From NCBI RefSeq assembly GCF_002870965.1, contig NZ_PHSO01000005.1, positions 558,001 to 622,000 on the forward strand: a stretch of 64,000 bases of DNA, read 5' to 3'. The number at the start of each line of letters is the position of its first letter. Position 1 is the stretch's first letter. This stretch comes from Tsuneonella flava. GTDB taxonomy: Bacteria; Pseudomonadota; Alphaproteobacteria; Sphingomonadales; Sphingomonadaceae. The notes beneath the pieces are model-generated. The model saw only the letters and a list, made by a program, of their open reading frames with translations, was not told where the DNA came from and made no database searches. Of this stretch, positions 32,095-41,406 are shown piece after piece. Both the position numbers and the translations under genes were made by a program.

Positions 32095-34396
32095 TCTCCT
32101 GAACTTCACCCGCGGGAGCCAGCTGCTCGGCCACTTCGGTTTCATGTTTGCAGCGGGCCTGAAGGGTCCTCTGATTGTCACCGGCTTGGTTGCCGTCGGC
32201 ACCTGCTATTGGGAAGTGCGGTCAGCTCTGAGCGATCACCAGATCTACCTGGTCTGGATGCATATCTACGCCAGTCTTTATGCCTTCATGGAGTTCGATC
32301 CGGCCAAACTGGTCAACCTTGAACTGCTTGACGGCGAAAGGGTCGGCCTCCCGTTTGGCATCGTTCGCGAGTTCCCGCCGATGCGCGAGGCGGTCGATGC
32401 GTTTCGCACGGCAGTGAAGCAGGGATTGCTGGTCTCGGCAGTACTGCTGATCCCGGCCTTCGTGTTCTTCTGGTGGTTCGCCGAGCGCTTTGGCGGTCGG
32501 TCAAAGGAGCGCAAGCACGAGCGCGGCGCGATGCTGGTTTCGCTCGACGAACTCGAAGAAGAAATCGAGCGTCACAACAAGGCATTCCGGGCCGAGGAAC
32601 TGGGACGCAAGTTCGGCTGGAAGTGGCGGCTTGCGAGCTCGTCGGCGCTCGCCGAAGCGGGCCACTATCAACCCGCACATCTCGCCGGTGTAAGCTGGCC
32701 GTGGCGGCTCGAGCAGAGCCACGCCATGCTTATTGGCACAACCGGAACCGGCAAGACCGTGGCGCTCACCGAACTAGTTGCCGAAGCGCGTGAACGCGGC
32801 CAGCGCGCGGTCATTTTCGACCTCACAGGGGCTTTCATTGAGGCCTTCTACGATCCCGCGCGCGACATCATTCTCAATCCTGTCGATGTTCGGTGTCCGC
32901 TGTGGAGCGTGTTCAACGACTGTACGACGGAAGCTGAGTTTCATGCCGCTGCCGAGGCGCTCGTGCCCCATGACGGGGGTGGTTCAGAACAGTTCTGGGT
33001 GCTCGCGGCGCGCATGCTGTTCGTTGAGATGTGTCTCCATCTTGCCCGTAACGGAACTGCAACCAACGAGGCTTTGGCACGGCGGCTGATGACCGCTGAC
33101 CTGTCCGAAGTGCATAAGCTGATGCGCGGTACCATGGCCGATCCTCTGACCGCTCCGGAAGCGGCTCGCATGGCGGAATCGATCCGCGCTGTGTTCAATG
33201 CGAATGCGAAAGTGCTCAAGCTTTTGCCCTCATCCGGACCGCGCTTTTCGGTCCGCGACTGGGTCAAAGGCGACTGCCAGGCGGGCTCGATCCTGTTCCT
33301 CTCTGCCCGCTATGTCGACATGAGCATCTCCTCTCAGTTACTCACGCTTTGGCTCGACACGGCGATGAATACGCTGATGACGCTCGAGCGCACACAGGAC
33401 CTGCGGATGTGGTTTCTGATCGACGAACTCGGCGCCCTTCACCGACTACCGGCCCTCGAAAAGGGGCTGCAAACCGCGCGCAACTTCGGCGGAGCGATCG
33501 TCACCGGCGTGCATGCGTTTGCCAAGCTCAAGGAAGTTTACGGCGAGAACATGGCCATGACCCTGTCCTCGCTTGCGCGCACCAAGCTCATCCTGGCGAC
33601 AGCCGATCGCGAAACGGCGACCTGGTGCTCCGATTTCATCGGCCACCGGCAGGTGCGCGACATGGAAGAAGGCTACAGCTACGGGTACAACAATGCGCGC
33701 GACGCAGTCAGCCTGACCCCCCGGCGGCAGATCGAGCCGTTGCTCCTGCCCGACCAGTTCATGAACCTTCCGCGGCTGTCGGCCTACATCAAGTTTCCCG
33801 ACGGATTCCCCGCTGCGCCGGTATCGCTCATTCCGCGCAAACGTGGTCGTATTGCCGAGGGATTCATCGCCCGCGAGAAACCGCTCATAAAGCCTGACCA
33901 GGGTCCTGCGGCAGCGACGCTCCAAGCAAAACCGGGTTTGAAACCGAATGACGAACATCCCGCCTCGAATGACGACGGTGCCGGTAAGCCTGTCGATACA
34001 AAACAGCTCAAACTCGACTTGGAGGGGCAGCGCCGTGTCGCCGATCAACCGCAGGACCGGCAGGAGCCTGTGCCACTTGAAAAGCTGAATGCAGGGCGCG
34101 TTGCTGGTGATCTCGGTGCCGAAACCCGGTCCGATACGCATCTGGATGCAGGTCCAACACTACCTCTCGCCGCAGTGCAAACCGGTGAGGATGCACCAGC
34201 AATGGGCGCGGAACAGCATCCCTCCGAACCGGGAACCGCCGGCGATGACGCAGCTGGAAAGGGCGGTTCGACGCCCCAAGCTCGCGCGGTGACCAGTGGG
34301 CACCAATCTCTCACGCCGGTCGAGAAAGACCTGCGTGAAGGTGCGGTCGCAGATCCTCCGGAAAAGGATTTCGGCGAGTTCGAGCCCGACATGTGA
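32084..34396 (+). CDS. traD: type IV coupling protein (VirD4/TraD family)
   Basis: A 770-residue membrane ATPase. Two N-terminal membrane segments (about residues 25-45 GPLIVTGLVAVGTCYW and 110-130 LLVSAVLLIPAFVFFWWF) precede the ATPase with Walker A GTTGTGKT (about 218-225) and Walker B MWFLIDELGALHRL (about 445). SLARTKLILATADRETATWCSDFIG is also conserved. The C-terminal 170 residues are low-complexity and charged. It couples the relaxosome to a secretion channel. The ATG at 32084 begins MKHNLLNFTRGSQ, typical of this TraD branch. The relaxase gene follows 59 bp downstream. Confidence 0.93.
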   Translation: MKHNLLNFTRGSQLLGHFGFMFAAGLKGPLIVTGLVAVGTCYWEVRSALSDHQIYLVWMHIYASLYAFMEFDPAKLVNLELLDGERVGLPFGIVREFPPMREAVDAFRTAVKQGLLVSAVLLIPAFVFFWWFAERFGGRSKERKHERGAMLVSLDELEEEIERHNKAFRAEELGRKFGWKWRLASSSALAEAGHYQPAHLAGVSWPWRLEQSHAMLIGTTGTGKTVALTELVAEARERGQRAVIFDLTGAFIEAFYDPARDIILNPVDVRCPLWSVFNDCTTEAEFHAAAEALVPHDGGGSEQFWVLAARMLFVEMCLHLARNGTATNEALARRLMTADLSEVHKLMRGTMADPLTAPEAARMAESIRAVFNANAKVLKLLPSSGPRFSVRDWVKGDCQAGSILFLSARYVDMSISSQLLTLWLDTAMNTLMTLERTQDLRMWFLIDELGALHRLPALEKGLQTARNFGGAIVTGVHAFAKLKEVYGENMAMTLSSLARTKLILATADRETATWCSDFIGHRQVRDMEEGYSYGYNNARDAVSLTPRRQIEPLLLPDQFMNLPRLSAYIKFPDGFPAAPVSLIPRKRGRIAEGFIAREKPLIKPDQGPAAATLQAKPGLKPNDEHPASNDDGAGKPVDTKQLKLDLEGQRRVADQPQDRQEPVPLEKLNAGRVAGDLGAETRSDTHLDAGPTLPLAAVQTGEDAPAMGAEQHPSEPGTAGDDAAGKGGSTPQARAVTSGHQSLTPVEKDLREGAVADPPEKDFGEFEPDM

Positions 34397-34455
34397 AAGG
34401 CAAATGGGGAGGGATTACCCGGCGGCGAGGGGAGCCGTGACGAGGACCAAACTGG

Positions 34456-37380
34456 ATGCTTTCCGTCGCCAATGTGCGCTCCCCTTCGGCTGCCGCGAGC
34501 TATTTCGCGGCAGACAATTACTACACCGGCGCCGATGCCGATCGTTCCGGAACCTGGGTCGGGAAGGGAGCGGAACGACTTGGCCTTGAGGGCCGCGTCA
34601 GTGCCGAGCAGTTCGATGCCTTGCTGCGGGGAGAACTTCCCGGTGGCATCCAGGTCGGCAACGCGGGCCAGGCCCACAGGCCGGGAACCGACCTCACATT
34701 CTCACTCCCGAAAAGCTGGTCGCTGCTCGCGCTGGTGGGCGGCGACCAGCGGATTATCGATGCCTATCGCGAGGCCGTCATCGAGACCTTGCGCTGGGCA
34801 GAAAAGAACGCGGCGCAGACCCGGATGGGCAGTCAGGCTGGTTACGGGAAGGTCGCGACAGATAACCTGACGATTGGTCTTTTCCAGCACGACACCAACC
34901 GCAACCAGGAGCCAAACCTGCATTTTCACGCGGTCGTGGCAAACGTCACGCAAGGCAGCGATGGGAAGTGGCGCGCGCTTCGCAATGACAAGCTTTGGTC
35001 GTTCAACACACTGCTCAACTCGATGACCATGGCGCGCTTTCGCTTGGCGGTCGAGAAGATGGGCTACGAGGCCGGGCCGGTTGGAAAGCATGGCAACTTC
35101 GAAGCCGGAGGCATTTCCCGCGAGCAGTTCATGGCCCTTTCGACGCGGCGCGAAGAAGTCCTCGACGCGGTACGCCAGCTGGGTGAGAACACCCCGAAAA
35201 CCCGTGACATTGCTGTGCTCGATACAAGGAAAAGCAAGGCGCCCGTCAGGGACCGGGAAGGCCTTCTCGATGCATGGCAGCAGAGAGCCCAGAAAGCCGG
35301 GATTGACCTTGCCGGTTTGATCGATGCGTCGCAGATGCGTGCCGCAACGAAGGACATTCCCAGCGCGAATAAGGGCAGCCTTCTGCAGCGCGGAATTGCG
35401 AAGCTGAGAGAGTTCGCGCAGCGGATCAAGGGCGATCCGGCCGATCCACTGATCCCTGCCCATGTCCTCAAGCAGGATGCATCGACCATCGCGGCCGCGC
35501 AGGCTGTTGCTTCCGCGGTGCGCCATCTCTCGCAGCGCGAGGCAGCCTTCCCGCGTGAGGGATTGCTGAAGGCTGCGCTCGATTTTGGGCTTCCGACGAC
35601 GGTCGACCACATCGAAACCCGTGTGAACGCATTGGTCAGAAGCGGCGCACTCGAAGCCGGCAAAGGCGAGCACAAAGGCTGGCTGGCGAGCCGGGAGGCG
35701 CTGGACCTTGAAAGCACAATTCTCGCGAATGTCGACCAGGGACGTGGTGCGGTGTTGCCCATCCTGGATCGGGCGGACGCTGCAGAGCGGGTTCAGGCTG
35801 TTGCTGCGCTCAACCACGGAATTTCGCTCAACGAAGGGCAGGAGAATGCGGCGAGCCTTGTCCTTTCGTCGCGCGACAGGATCGTAGCGATCCAGGGCAT
35901 AGCCGGGGCGGGCAAAAGCAGCGTTATGAAGCCGGTTACCCAGCTGCTCCGCGAGGAAGGCAAGCAAGTGCTAGGGCTCGCCGTGCAGAACACGCTCGTC
36001 CAGATGCTCGAGCGCGATACCGGCATCCGTTCGATGACCACCGCCCGCTTTCTCGCGCAATGGGGCAGGCTGCTGCACGAGCCGGGAAATGCCACGTTGC
36101 TGAGTGAGGCTCGGAGCGCGCTCGGATACCATGTCCTGGTGCTCGACGAGGCCTCGATGGTGTCGAATGAGGACAAGGCCAAGCTGGTACGGCTGGCTAA
36201 CCTTGCCGAAGTCCAGCGCCTGGTTCTCGTCGGCGACAAGCGACAACTTGGTGCCGTCGATGCCGGTAAGCCGTTCGACCTCGTCCAACAGGCCGGGATC
36301 GAGCGCGCCAACATGGATGTGAATTTGCGCGGCCGCGATCCCGTCCTGCGGCGAGCCCAAGCAGCCGCGCAGGAGGGACGCATCGACGATGCGCTCCGGG
36401 CTCTTGCTCCTTCAACCATCGAGGCTCGCGGGGACAGTGCGATTGTTGCTGCCGAAAAGTGGCTTTCGCTCAGCCCGGCAGATCGGGATCGGACCTCGAT
36501 CTACGCTTCGGGACGGGCCTTACGGTCTGCGGTCAACGAGGCTGTTCAGCGCGGACTCAAGGCCAATGGCGAGCTCGGCCCACGATCGGGCCGGCTGACC
36601 GTTCATTCGCGGGTGAATGTGACACACGAGGAGCTGCGCTATCTTCGCACTTACCAACCAGGCATGGTCCTCAACTTTCGCTCGCGCGACAGCACCCAGA
36701 AACTCTCCAAGGGCGACTACACCGTCAAAACCATCGACCATGCGCGCAAGCAGCTCGTGCTTGAGGACAGGAAGGGGCGTCTTCGCAAGTTCAATCCCGC
36801 GCGATTGCGGCCGGGCGCAGTCGATAGCCGGCTGTCGCTCTTCGAACGCAAGGCGCTTTCCATCATCGAGGGTGACAAGATCCGTTGGACCGACAACGAC
36901 CACAAGCGCGGGCTATTGAACGCCGACCAGGCCAGGATCGTGGCCATCGACACAAAGGGCGTCTTGGTGGAGACATCAGCGGGCAAAGAGCTCCGCCTGA
37001 GCCGCGGCGACCCCATGCTCAAACGCTTGGACCTCGCCTACGCCCTCAATGCGCATATGGCGCAGGGACTTACTTCGGATCGCGGGATCGCAGTGATGGA
37101 CAGCCGCGAACGCAATCTCGCCAATCGGCAGACCTTCCTGGTCACGGTCACCCGGCTTCGCGACGGCCTTACGCTGATTGCAGATAATGCCGAGAAACTC
37201 GGCCGGGCCATCAAGTCCAACAGCGGCGAGAAAGCATCGGCCCTTGAAGTAACGCAAAGGCTCAAAGCGGCAGCGGCCAAGGGCCTTTCACAAGACAAGG
37301 ATGTTGGCAGCGCTTCGCCTGAAAGTGACAAGCCCGAACTCACCAAGGAAAGGGTAAAGCCTTTCGAAATCGGCATTTGA
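34456..37380 (+). CDS. traA: MobF conjugative relaxase (TrwC/TraI type)
   Basis: A 974-residue relaxase-helicase. The N-terminal relaxase starts MLSVANVRSPSAAASYFAADNYYTG (catalytic Tyr near residues 22-23), has PGTDLTFSLPKSWSLLAL and the metal-binding PNLHFHAVVANV (about 154-165). The SF1 helicase region has IQGIAGAGKSSVMKPV (about 480), LDEASMVSNEDK and DVNLRGRDPVLRRA, then motifs VI-like ALNAHMAQGLTSDRG and TFLVTVTRLRDGL. It nicks oriT and unwinds the transferred strand. All main motifs are intact, so the element is at least mobilizable. Confidence 0.95.
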   Translation: MLSVANVRSPSAAASYFAADNYYTGADADRSGTWVGKGAERLGLEGRVSAEQFDALLRGELPGGIQVGNAGQAHRPGTDLTFSLPKSWSLLALVGGDQRIIDAYREAVIETLRWAEKNAAQTRMGSQAGYGKVATDNLTIGLFQHDTNRNQEPNLHFHAVVANVTQGSDGKWRALRNDKLWSFNTLLNSMTMARFRLAVEKMGYEAGPVGKHGNFEAGGISREQFMALSTRREEVLDAVRQLGENTPKTRDIAVLDTRKSKAPVRDREGLLDAWQQRAQKAGIDLAGLIDASQMRAATKDIPSANKGSLLQRGIAKLREFAQRIKGDPADPLIPAHVLKQDASTIAAAQAVASAVRHLSQREAAFPREGLLKAALDFGLPTTVDHIETRVNALVRSGALEAGKGEHKGWLASREALDLESTILANVDQGRGAVLPILDRADAAERVQAVAALNHGISLNEGQENAASLVLSSRDRIVAIQGIAGAGKSSVMKPVTQLLREEGKQVLGLAVQNTLVQMLERDTGIRSMTTARFLAQWGRLLHEPGNATLLSEARSALGYHVLVLDEASMVSNEDKAKLVRLANLAEVQRLVLVGDKRQLGAVDAGKPFDLVQQAGIERANMDVNLRGRDPVLRRAQAAAQEGRIDDALRALAPSTIEARGDSAIVAAEKWLSLSPADRDRTSIYASGRALRSAVNEAVQRGLKANGELGPRSGRLTVHSRVNVTHEELRYLRTYQPGMVLNFRSRDSTQKLSKGDYTVKTIDHARKQLVLEDRKGRLRKFNPARLRPGAVDSRLSLFERKALSIIEGDKIRWTDNDHKRGLLNADQARIVAIDTKGVLVETSAGKELRLSRGDPMLKRLDLAYALNAHMAQGLTSDRGIAVMDSRERNLANRQTFLVTVTRLRDGLTLIADNAEKLGRAIKSNSGEKASALEVTQRLKAAAAKGLSQDKDVGSASPESDKPELTKERVKPFEIGI

Positions 37381-37452
37381 TAACCGACAGCCTGGACGAT
37401 TTCCGCGTTACCAGGCACGATGCCTGTTCGAGAGAAGTGCGGAGCGTTGCCG

Positions 37453-38361
37453 GTGAAGGGTGTTTTCGAGATCAGCGGCAACTCGCGCTACGACGACTTC
37501 ATCACCGAGCGGTATCATTTCCCCTCGCAATATCTTCCTCAGGCCCGCCAGCTCGAGAGCGACTGGATCCTTTACCGTGAAACCCGGGTATCGGGCGGCC
37601 GGATGGCTTATATCGCGACCGCCTTCGTTGAGCGGATCGATCCCGATGAGGCTGATCCAACCCATTACTATGCGCGCGTCAGGGACTATCTACCCTTCGA
37701 TGATGCGGTCTCCTACCGCGACAAAGACGGACGCTTTGCCGAACGCTTCCTTCGCGAGATGGCCCGTCCTGGCGATGCCGGAAGGACGCTGCGCGGAAAA
37801 TCGGTGCGCACGCTCGATGGCGATGATTTCGTCGCCATCGTCAATCAGGGCCTGAGCGAGACGCTCGACCCGGACAACCGGATCAGGCTCGAGCTCGACG
37901 AGCGGTACATCGACGATGCAACTGCCGCGCTCCTTGCCGATGATTTTGGCGAACGCCGGATCGAGCAGATCCTGGTGAACAAGAAAATCCGTGCCGCCAG
38001 TTTCCGCAATCAGGTTCTCGACGCTTATGACAGCACCTGCGCCGTCACGGGATTGCGGATCATCAATGGTGGCGGGAAAGCGGAGGCACAGGCGGCCCAT
38101 ATCTGGTCTGTCGCTGATGGCGGACCTGACGTTGTACCCAACGGCGTGGCACTCTCGGCTACCGCCCATTGGCTGTTCGACCGGCATCTCATTACATTCG
38201 ACGACAACCTGTGCCTGCTCGTATCGCACAACAAGGTGCCGTCCGATCTGTTGAAGCTCTTCCCGCCTTCAGGACAGAAGATCAGGCTTCCGATCGATCC
38301 GCGGGATCACCCCCGGCCGGACTTCGTTGCCAAGCATCGCGCGCGTTTTGCAGGATTCTGA
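37453..38361 (+). CDS. HNH endonuclease (type II restriction-like)
   Basis: A 302-residue protein with an N-terminal recognition-like region (GVFEISGNSRYDDFITERYHFPSQYL, YIATAFVERID) and a C-terminal HNH domain: RNQVLDAYDSTCAVTGLRI, AEAQAAHIWSVADGG, then PNGVALSATAHWLFDRHLI with the catalytic His and Asn/His positions. It probably cleaves DNA. The GTG at 37453 is preferred because homologues begin M-K-G-V-F; an ATG at 37420 would add 11 residues. It follows the relaxase by about 70 bp and converges with the S24 repressor. No methyltransferase partner is adjacent. Confidence 0.8.
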   Translation: MKGVFEISGNSRYDDFITERYHFPSQYLPQARQLESDWILYRETRVSGGRMAYIATAFVERIDPDEADPTHYYARVRDYLPFDDAVSYRDKDGRFAERFLREMARPGDAGRTLRGKSVRTLDGDDFVAIVNQGLSETLDPDNRIRLELDERYIDDATAALLADDFGERRIEQILVNKKIRAASFRNQVLDAYDSTCAVTGLRIINGGGKAEAQAAHIWSVADGGPDVVPNGVALSATAHWLFDRHLITFDDNLCLLVSHNKVPSDLLKLFPPSGQKIRLPIDPRDHPRPDFVAKHRARFAGF

Positions 38362-38376
38362 TCAGGTCGGATCAGA
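38357..38376. terminator. bidirectional hairpin between the HNH and S24 genes
   Basis: TCTGATC (38357-38363) pairs with GATCAGA (38370-38376) around a 6-nt loop. It spans both stop codons of the converging genes. No T-run follows on either strand, so terminator strength is doubtful. Confidence 0.4.
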
Positions 38377-39007
38377 CCGCGCGCCCGAACCAGATGACAC
38401 GGCCGACCACCTGAATTTCGGACCGGTCGACATCATCCCAGCTGGGATAGGCCGAATTATCGCTGCTAATCGTGATCTTGCGGCCACCTGGCTTGAGCGT
38501 CACGCGCTTGACGACCAGCGCATCGTCGGCGCGCAGGACGTAGATGCCGTCACGTAGCCGCGAACCCTGGTCCGACGCATCGACGAGCACTTCGTCGCCA
38601 TCGCTGAGTGTCGGCTCCATGGAGTCACCCAGGACGTGGATGATCGAAAGGCTGGCACTCTTTGCTCTGGTGAGCCTGGCAAGCCAGCGTTCGTCGAAAC
38701 CGAAGCGGGTATGGGCAGTCTCGCTTTCGGCAATCGCTCCGAAGCCTGCCGACGCATCGACATTGAGCACGGGTATTTCGATCAACCCATCACGCATGGG
38801 TGCAGGCGGTCCGCCAAGCACTTGCTCGTCGACCCCGAAGAAGCTGGCAAGCGTACGCCGGTCATCGTCATCCAGCTTGCGCGGCGAGCCGCGCTTGATG
38901 AACTGCTGAATATAGGACGAGTTTCGTCCGATCATCCGCGAGATCGAGGAATATCCGAGCCGTCGCTGCTGGATCAGGCGATCAAGCTCCTCTCTGACAT
39001 GTTCCAT
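38372..39007 (-). CDS. LexA-like S24 family repressor with XRE helix-turn-helix
   Basis: A 211-residue protein. The N-terminal DNA-binding part is LDRLIQQRRLGYSSISRMIGRNSSYIQQFIKRG (about residues 8-40). The C-terminal S24 domain has a likely Ala-Gly autocleavage site in DASAGFGA, the nucleophile Ser in GDSMEPTLSDGDEVLVD and the general-base Lys in DDALVVKRV. It is expected to repress until DNA damage or another signal triggers cleavage. It diverges from a Cro-like mini-gene, and zorA follows that gene, so it is a candidate switch for the defence block. TTCCTTCT/AGAAGGAA lies over its ribosome site. Confidence 0.9.
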   Translation of the reverse strand: MEHVREELDRLIQQRRLGYSSISRMIGRNSSYIQQFIKRGSPRKLDDDDRRTLASFFGVDEQVLGGPPAPMRDGLIEIPVLNVDASAGFGAIAESETAHTRFGFDERWLARLTRAKSASLSIIHVLGDSMEPTLSDGDEVLVDASDQGSRLRDGIYVLRADDALVVKRVTLKPGGRKITISSDNSAYPSWDDVDRSEIQVVGRVIWFGRAV

Positions 39008-39119
39008 CGTGTAGTTCCTTCTGGCGGTCTCAGGAGAGAAGGAAATCTCCTAGACTCGATGGAACCTTCCTACTAAGAACAAAACAGGAACACAAGTGCT
39101 GAGTGAGTCGAGGAAGGCC
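39008..39119. promoter_or_regulatory. divergent operator/promoter region with two TTCCT..AGGAA dyads
   Basis: TTCCTTCT (39015-39022) and AGAAGGAA (39037-39044) form an 8-bp inverted repeat with a 14-bp spacer; the AGAAGGAA arm is also the ribosome site of the S24 gene read leftward. A second pair TTCCT (39067-39071) and AGGAA (39086-39090) has the same 14-bp spacer. They are candidate binding sites for the divergent repressor pair. No convincing -35/-10 pair was assigned. Confidence 0.45.
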
Positions 39120-39302
39120 ATGAAATTGCTGGATCGCATTGAGCGTCATTTGAAAGAATCGCACATGTCGGCGACACGGTTCGGTCGTCGGGCGGTTGGC
39201 GATCCGCGCTTCGTGCTTGACCTACGAGCTGGTCGCAGGCCGCGTAGAAGGACTATCGAGAAGGTGGAGTACTACCTGAAAACAAGAAATCCGCTTCAAT
39301 AG
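39120..39302 (+). CDS. Cro-like mini DNA-binding protein
   Basis: A 60-residue basic protein, MKLLDRIERHLKESHMSATRFGRRAVGDPRFVLDLRAGRRPRRRTIEKVEYYL, with a helix-turn-helix look (SATRFGRRAVGDPRFVLDL). This small family is very common in alphaproteobacteria and usually lies near S24 repressors or mobile DNA. The ATG at 39120 is 4 bp past an AGGAAGG ribosome site, which makes it preferable to GTG at 39096. It diverges from the S24 repressor and precedes zorA by 178 bp, as in a CI/Cro-type switch. Confidence 0.7.
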   Translation: MKLLDRIERHLKESHMSATRFGRRAVGDPRFVLDLRAGRRPRRRTIEKVEYYLKTRNPLQ

Positions 39303-39447
39303 TTCTTCGAAATTCACGAAATTCTCATGGGTTTGTCGCAACCTGCCTTGGCGCGAGCTCTGCGGTCCGATACCGTCTGGCTCATTCAGGGTTTCTCCGT
39401 CCGGTTGCATTTCGCAAGCTTGGCCTGCTTCCGCACCGGTTCGCAGG

Positions 39448-39468
39448 AGCCCGTTACCTTTACGGGCT
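39448..39468 (+). promoter_or_regulatory. hairpin just upstream of zorA
   Basis: AGCCCGT (39448-39454) pairs with ACGGGCT (39462-39468) around a 7-nt loop, 12 bp before the zorA ATG. No T-run follows, so a role in translation or mRNA stability is more likely than termination. Confidence 0.4.
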
Positions 39469-39480
39469 TCTGGGGGCTGC

Positions 39481-41406
39481 ATGGAAATTACCGAATGGCT
39501 TGGCCATGGGCTGATCTACTTCTTCACGGAAATCCCGCTCATCGGCGATGCGATGGCGGCATTTCTGGCAATTGTGCTGATCGGAACAGCATTCGCAATC
39601 GCGTACCGTTACAAGCGGCAATATCATGCCCCTCTTGCTGATGCGATCGACGCCCGCGTTCGCCTGCTCGACGAGATAACCGGCGGCAGCACCGCCGATG
39701 TCGATCAGGCGCGCCTCGAGTTCGCGCGCCGCTTCAATGATATCGATGCCCAGATGATGGAGGCGAATGACGCTGAGGCGCTTCCGCTGCGCAGAACCTG
39801 GGAGGAATATCGCGAAACGATCGTCGATCCCTCGGCCGATGTTCTCCAGAATTCCGCTCGTCCCGAACACTTCTTCGTCAATCTCGGCGACCGTCATCGG
39901 GGGCTGAACTGGTTTGCGAATACTTTCATCGCCATCGGCCTGTTGATCACCTTCCTGGGCATCATCGCAGCTCTCTCGACACTCGACTTCAGCGGCGGTG
40001 TCGATGCGATGCAGGAGCGGCTCAATGATCTCATGAAGGTAGCCGGAGCGAAGTTCTGGGCCTCTGTGGGGGGCATCGTGGCTTCCATCGTGCTTCGATC
40101 CTATGACTACCGCTTCGGCAAGCGTATCAATGATGGGCTGTCCATGCTGTGTGACAAACTCGAGCATGGAATGGCCTATCTGCCGCCGCAACGGATTGCG
40201 AGCGATCAGCTGGCACAGCTCAAAGAGCAGACTCCGGCACTCCGCACCTTTTCCGAACAGCTTGCCGCCGCCCTCGACGGGGCCTTGGAAAAGCAGATGG
40301 CGCCCATGATCACGCACCTGGGGTCGATCCAGCAGGGCATCGACAAGATCAGCGGTGGCGGGGGTGAAGCCGTCCGCGACGCGATCGCTTCAAGTGCCGG
40401 TGCCGAGATGGCGGGCCTCGCAGATGCCATTGGCGCAATGACCGTCTCGATGGCCACGATGTCCGAACGTATCGAAAAACAGACCGGCGAAGCTGACCGC
40501 CAGATCGAGGAAGCTGTCAGGCGCTTTGGCCAGGCTTCAGAAGAGATGCGGTCAGCATTTGGCGAGCTCAACCGCAGTTTCGGCGTCGTAGCGGACCGCA
40601 TGCGCGAAGAAAACGAGCAGGCAAGCGAGCTTGCCAGACAGCGGATGGACGAGTTGCTGAGCAATCTTGGCAATACGCTCGACGATATGAAATCCGGCCT
40701 CGCCTCGGCGGCCAGCCAGATGGGTGAAGCCTCGGCACGCGCGGCGAATGACGCGGCCCGGATCGGCCAGGAGGCAATGGAAAAGTCATTTTCCGAGTTC
40801 GTCGAACGGTTCAACCAGACCGGCGGCCCGCTGGTAGGCAGCATGAAAGACGCGGGCGATGCCATTTCTACGTCTGCGGACCGTCTCTCGACCGCACAAA
40901 GTGCTATCGGAGATCACGCGCGAGCGATCGAGCAAGTCGCCGCTCGCTCGAGCGATCTGGCGACGGCGTTCGGAACCGTTGCCAACGACGTTGAGGCGGC
41001 AACCGCGCCTGTACGCCAGTCGGCAGTCTCAATAGCCGAAGCAGTCAAATCGGTTGAGACCATCGTTTCCCGAAATGCGCAGTCATCCGAGAGCGCTCGT
41101 GACGAAATGCGGCAGCTTGCGGCAGCGCTAAGCGAAACCGCGAGTGCGGCCTCCTCTGCATGGTCGGAATATCGTGCTCGCTTCGAGGATGTGGACCGCG
41201 CTCTTGGTGACGCAATCGAGAAGATCTCGGATGCTGCCGGCAACCATGCGTCGAACCTCAACGAACGGGTCGGCCAGATCGATAAGGCTTTGGGCGATGG
41301 TGTGGCGCAGCTCGCCGGCGCACTCGAACCCCTCACGACCCTGCGGGATACCGTTGAGGAACTTGCCGGCATCCTTGCAAACCAGAACAGGGAAGCCGCT
41401 GAATAA
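39481..41406 (+). CDS. zorA: Zorya system subunit ZorA (MotA/ExbB-like channel with long tail)
   Basis: A 641-residue inner-membrane protein. Three hydrophobic segments (about residues 22-44, 140-170 FANTFIAIGLLITFLGIIAAL, and 190-208 KFWASVGGIVASIVL) form the MotA/TolQ/ExbB core. Residues 245-641 are a long helical tail rich in A, E, S and Q (KQTGEADRQIEEAVRRFGQASEEMRSAFGELNRSF) that projects into the cytoplasm, the hallmark of ZorA. With ZorB it forms a proton-driven motor that senses phage entry and recruits the effectors. The stop TAA overlaps the zorB ATG by one base. It heads a four-gene operon. Confidence 0.9.
   Translation: MEITEWLGHGLIYFFTEIPLIGDAMAAFLAIVLIGTAFAIAYRYKRQYHAPLADAIDARVRLLDEITGGSTADVDQARLEFARRFNDIDAQMMEANDAEALPLRRTWEEYRETIVDPSADVLQNSARPEHFFVNLGDRHRGLNWFANTFIAIGLLITFLGIIAALSTLDFSGGVDAMQERLNDLMKVAGAKFWASVGGIVASIVLRSYDYRFGKRINDGLSMLCDKLEHGMAYLPPQRIASDQLAQLKEQTPALRTFSEQLAAALDGALEKQMAPMITHLGSIQQGIDKISGGGGEAVRDAIASSAGAEMAGLADAIGAMTVSMATMSERIEKQTGEADRQIEEAVRRFGQASEEMRSAFGELNRSFGVVADRMREENEQASELARQRMDELLSNLGNTLDDMKSGLASAASQMGEASARAANDAARIGQEAMEKSFSEFVERFNQTGGPLVGSMKDAGDAISTSADRLSTAQSAIGDHARAIEQVAARSSDLATAFGTVANDVEAATAPVRQSAVSIAEAVKSVETIVSRNAQSSESARDEMRQLAAALSETASAASSAWSEYRARFEDVDRALGDAIEKISDAAGNHASNLNERVGQIDKALGDGVAQLAGALEPLTTLRDTVEELAGILANQNREAAE

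Noticed and set aside
34702-35967. A 421-residue minus-strand frame inside the relaxase gene
   Set aside because: It is antisense to an intact relaxase with all catalytic and helicase motifs; long antisense frames are common at this GC content.
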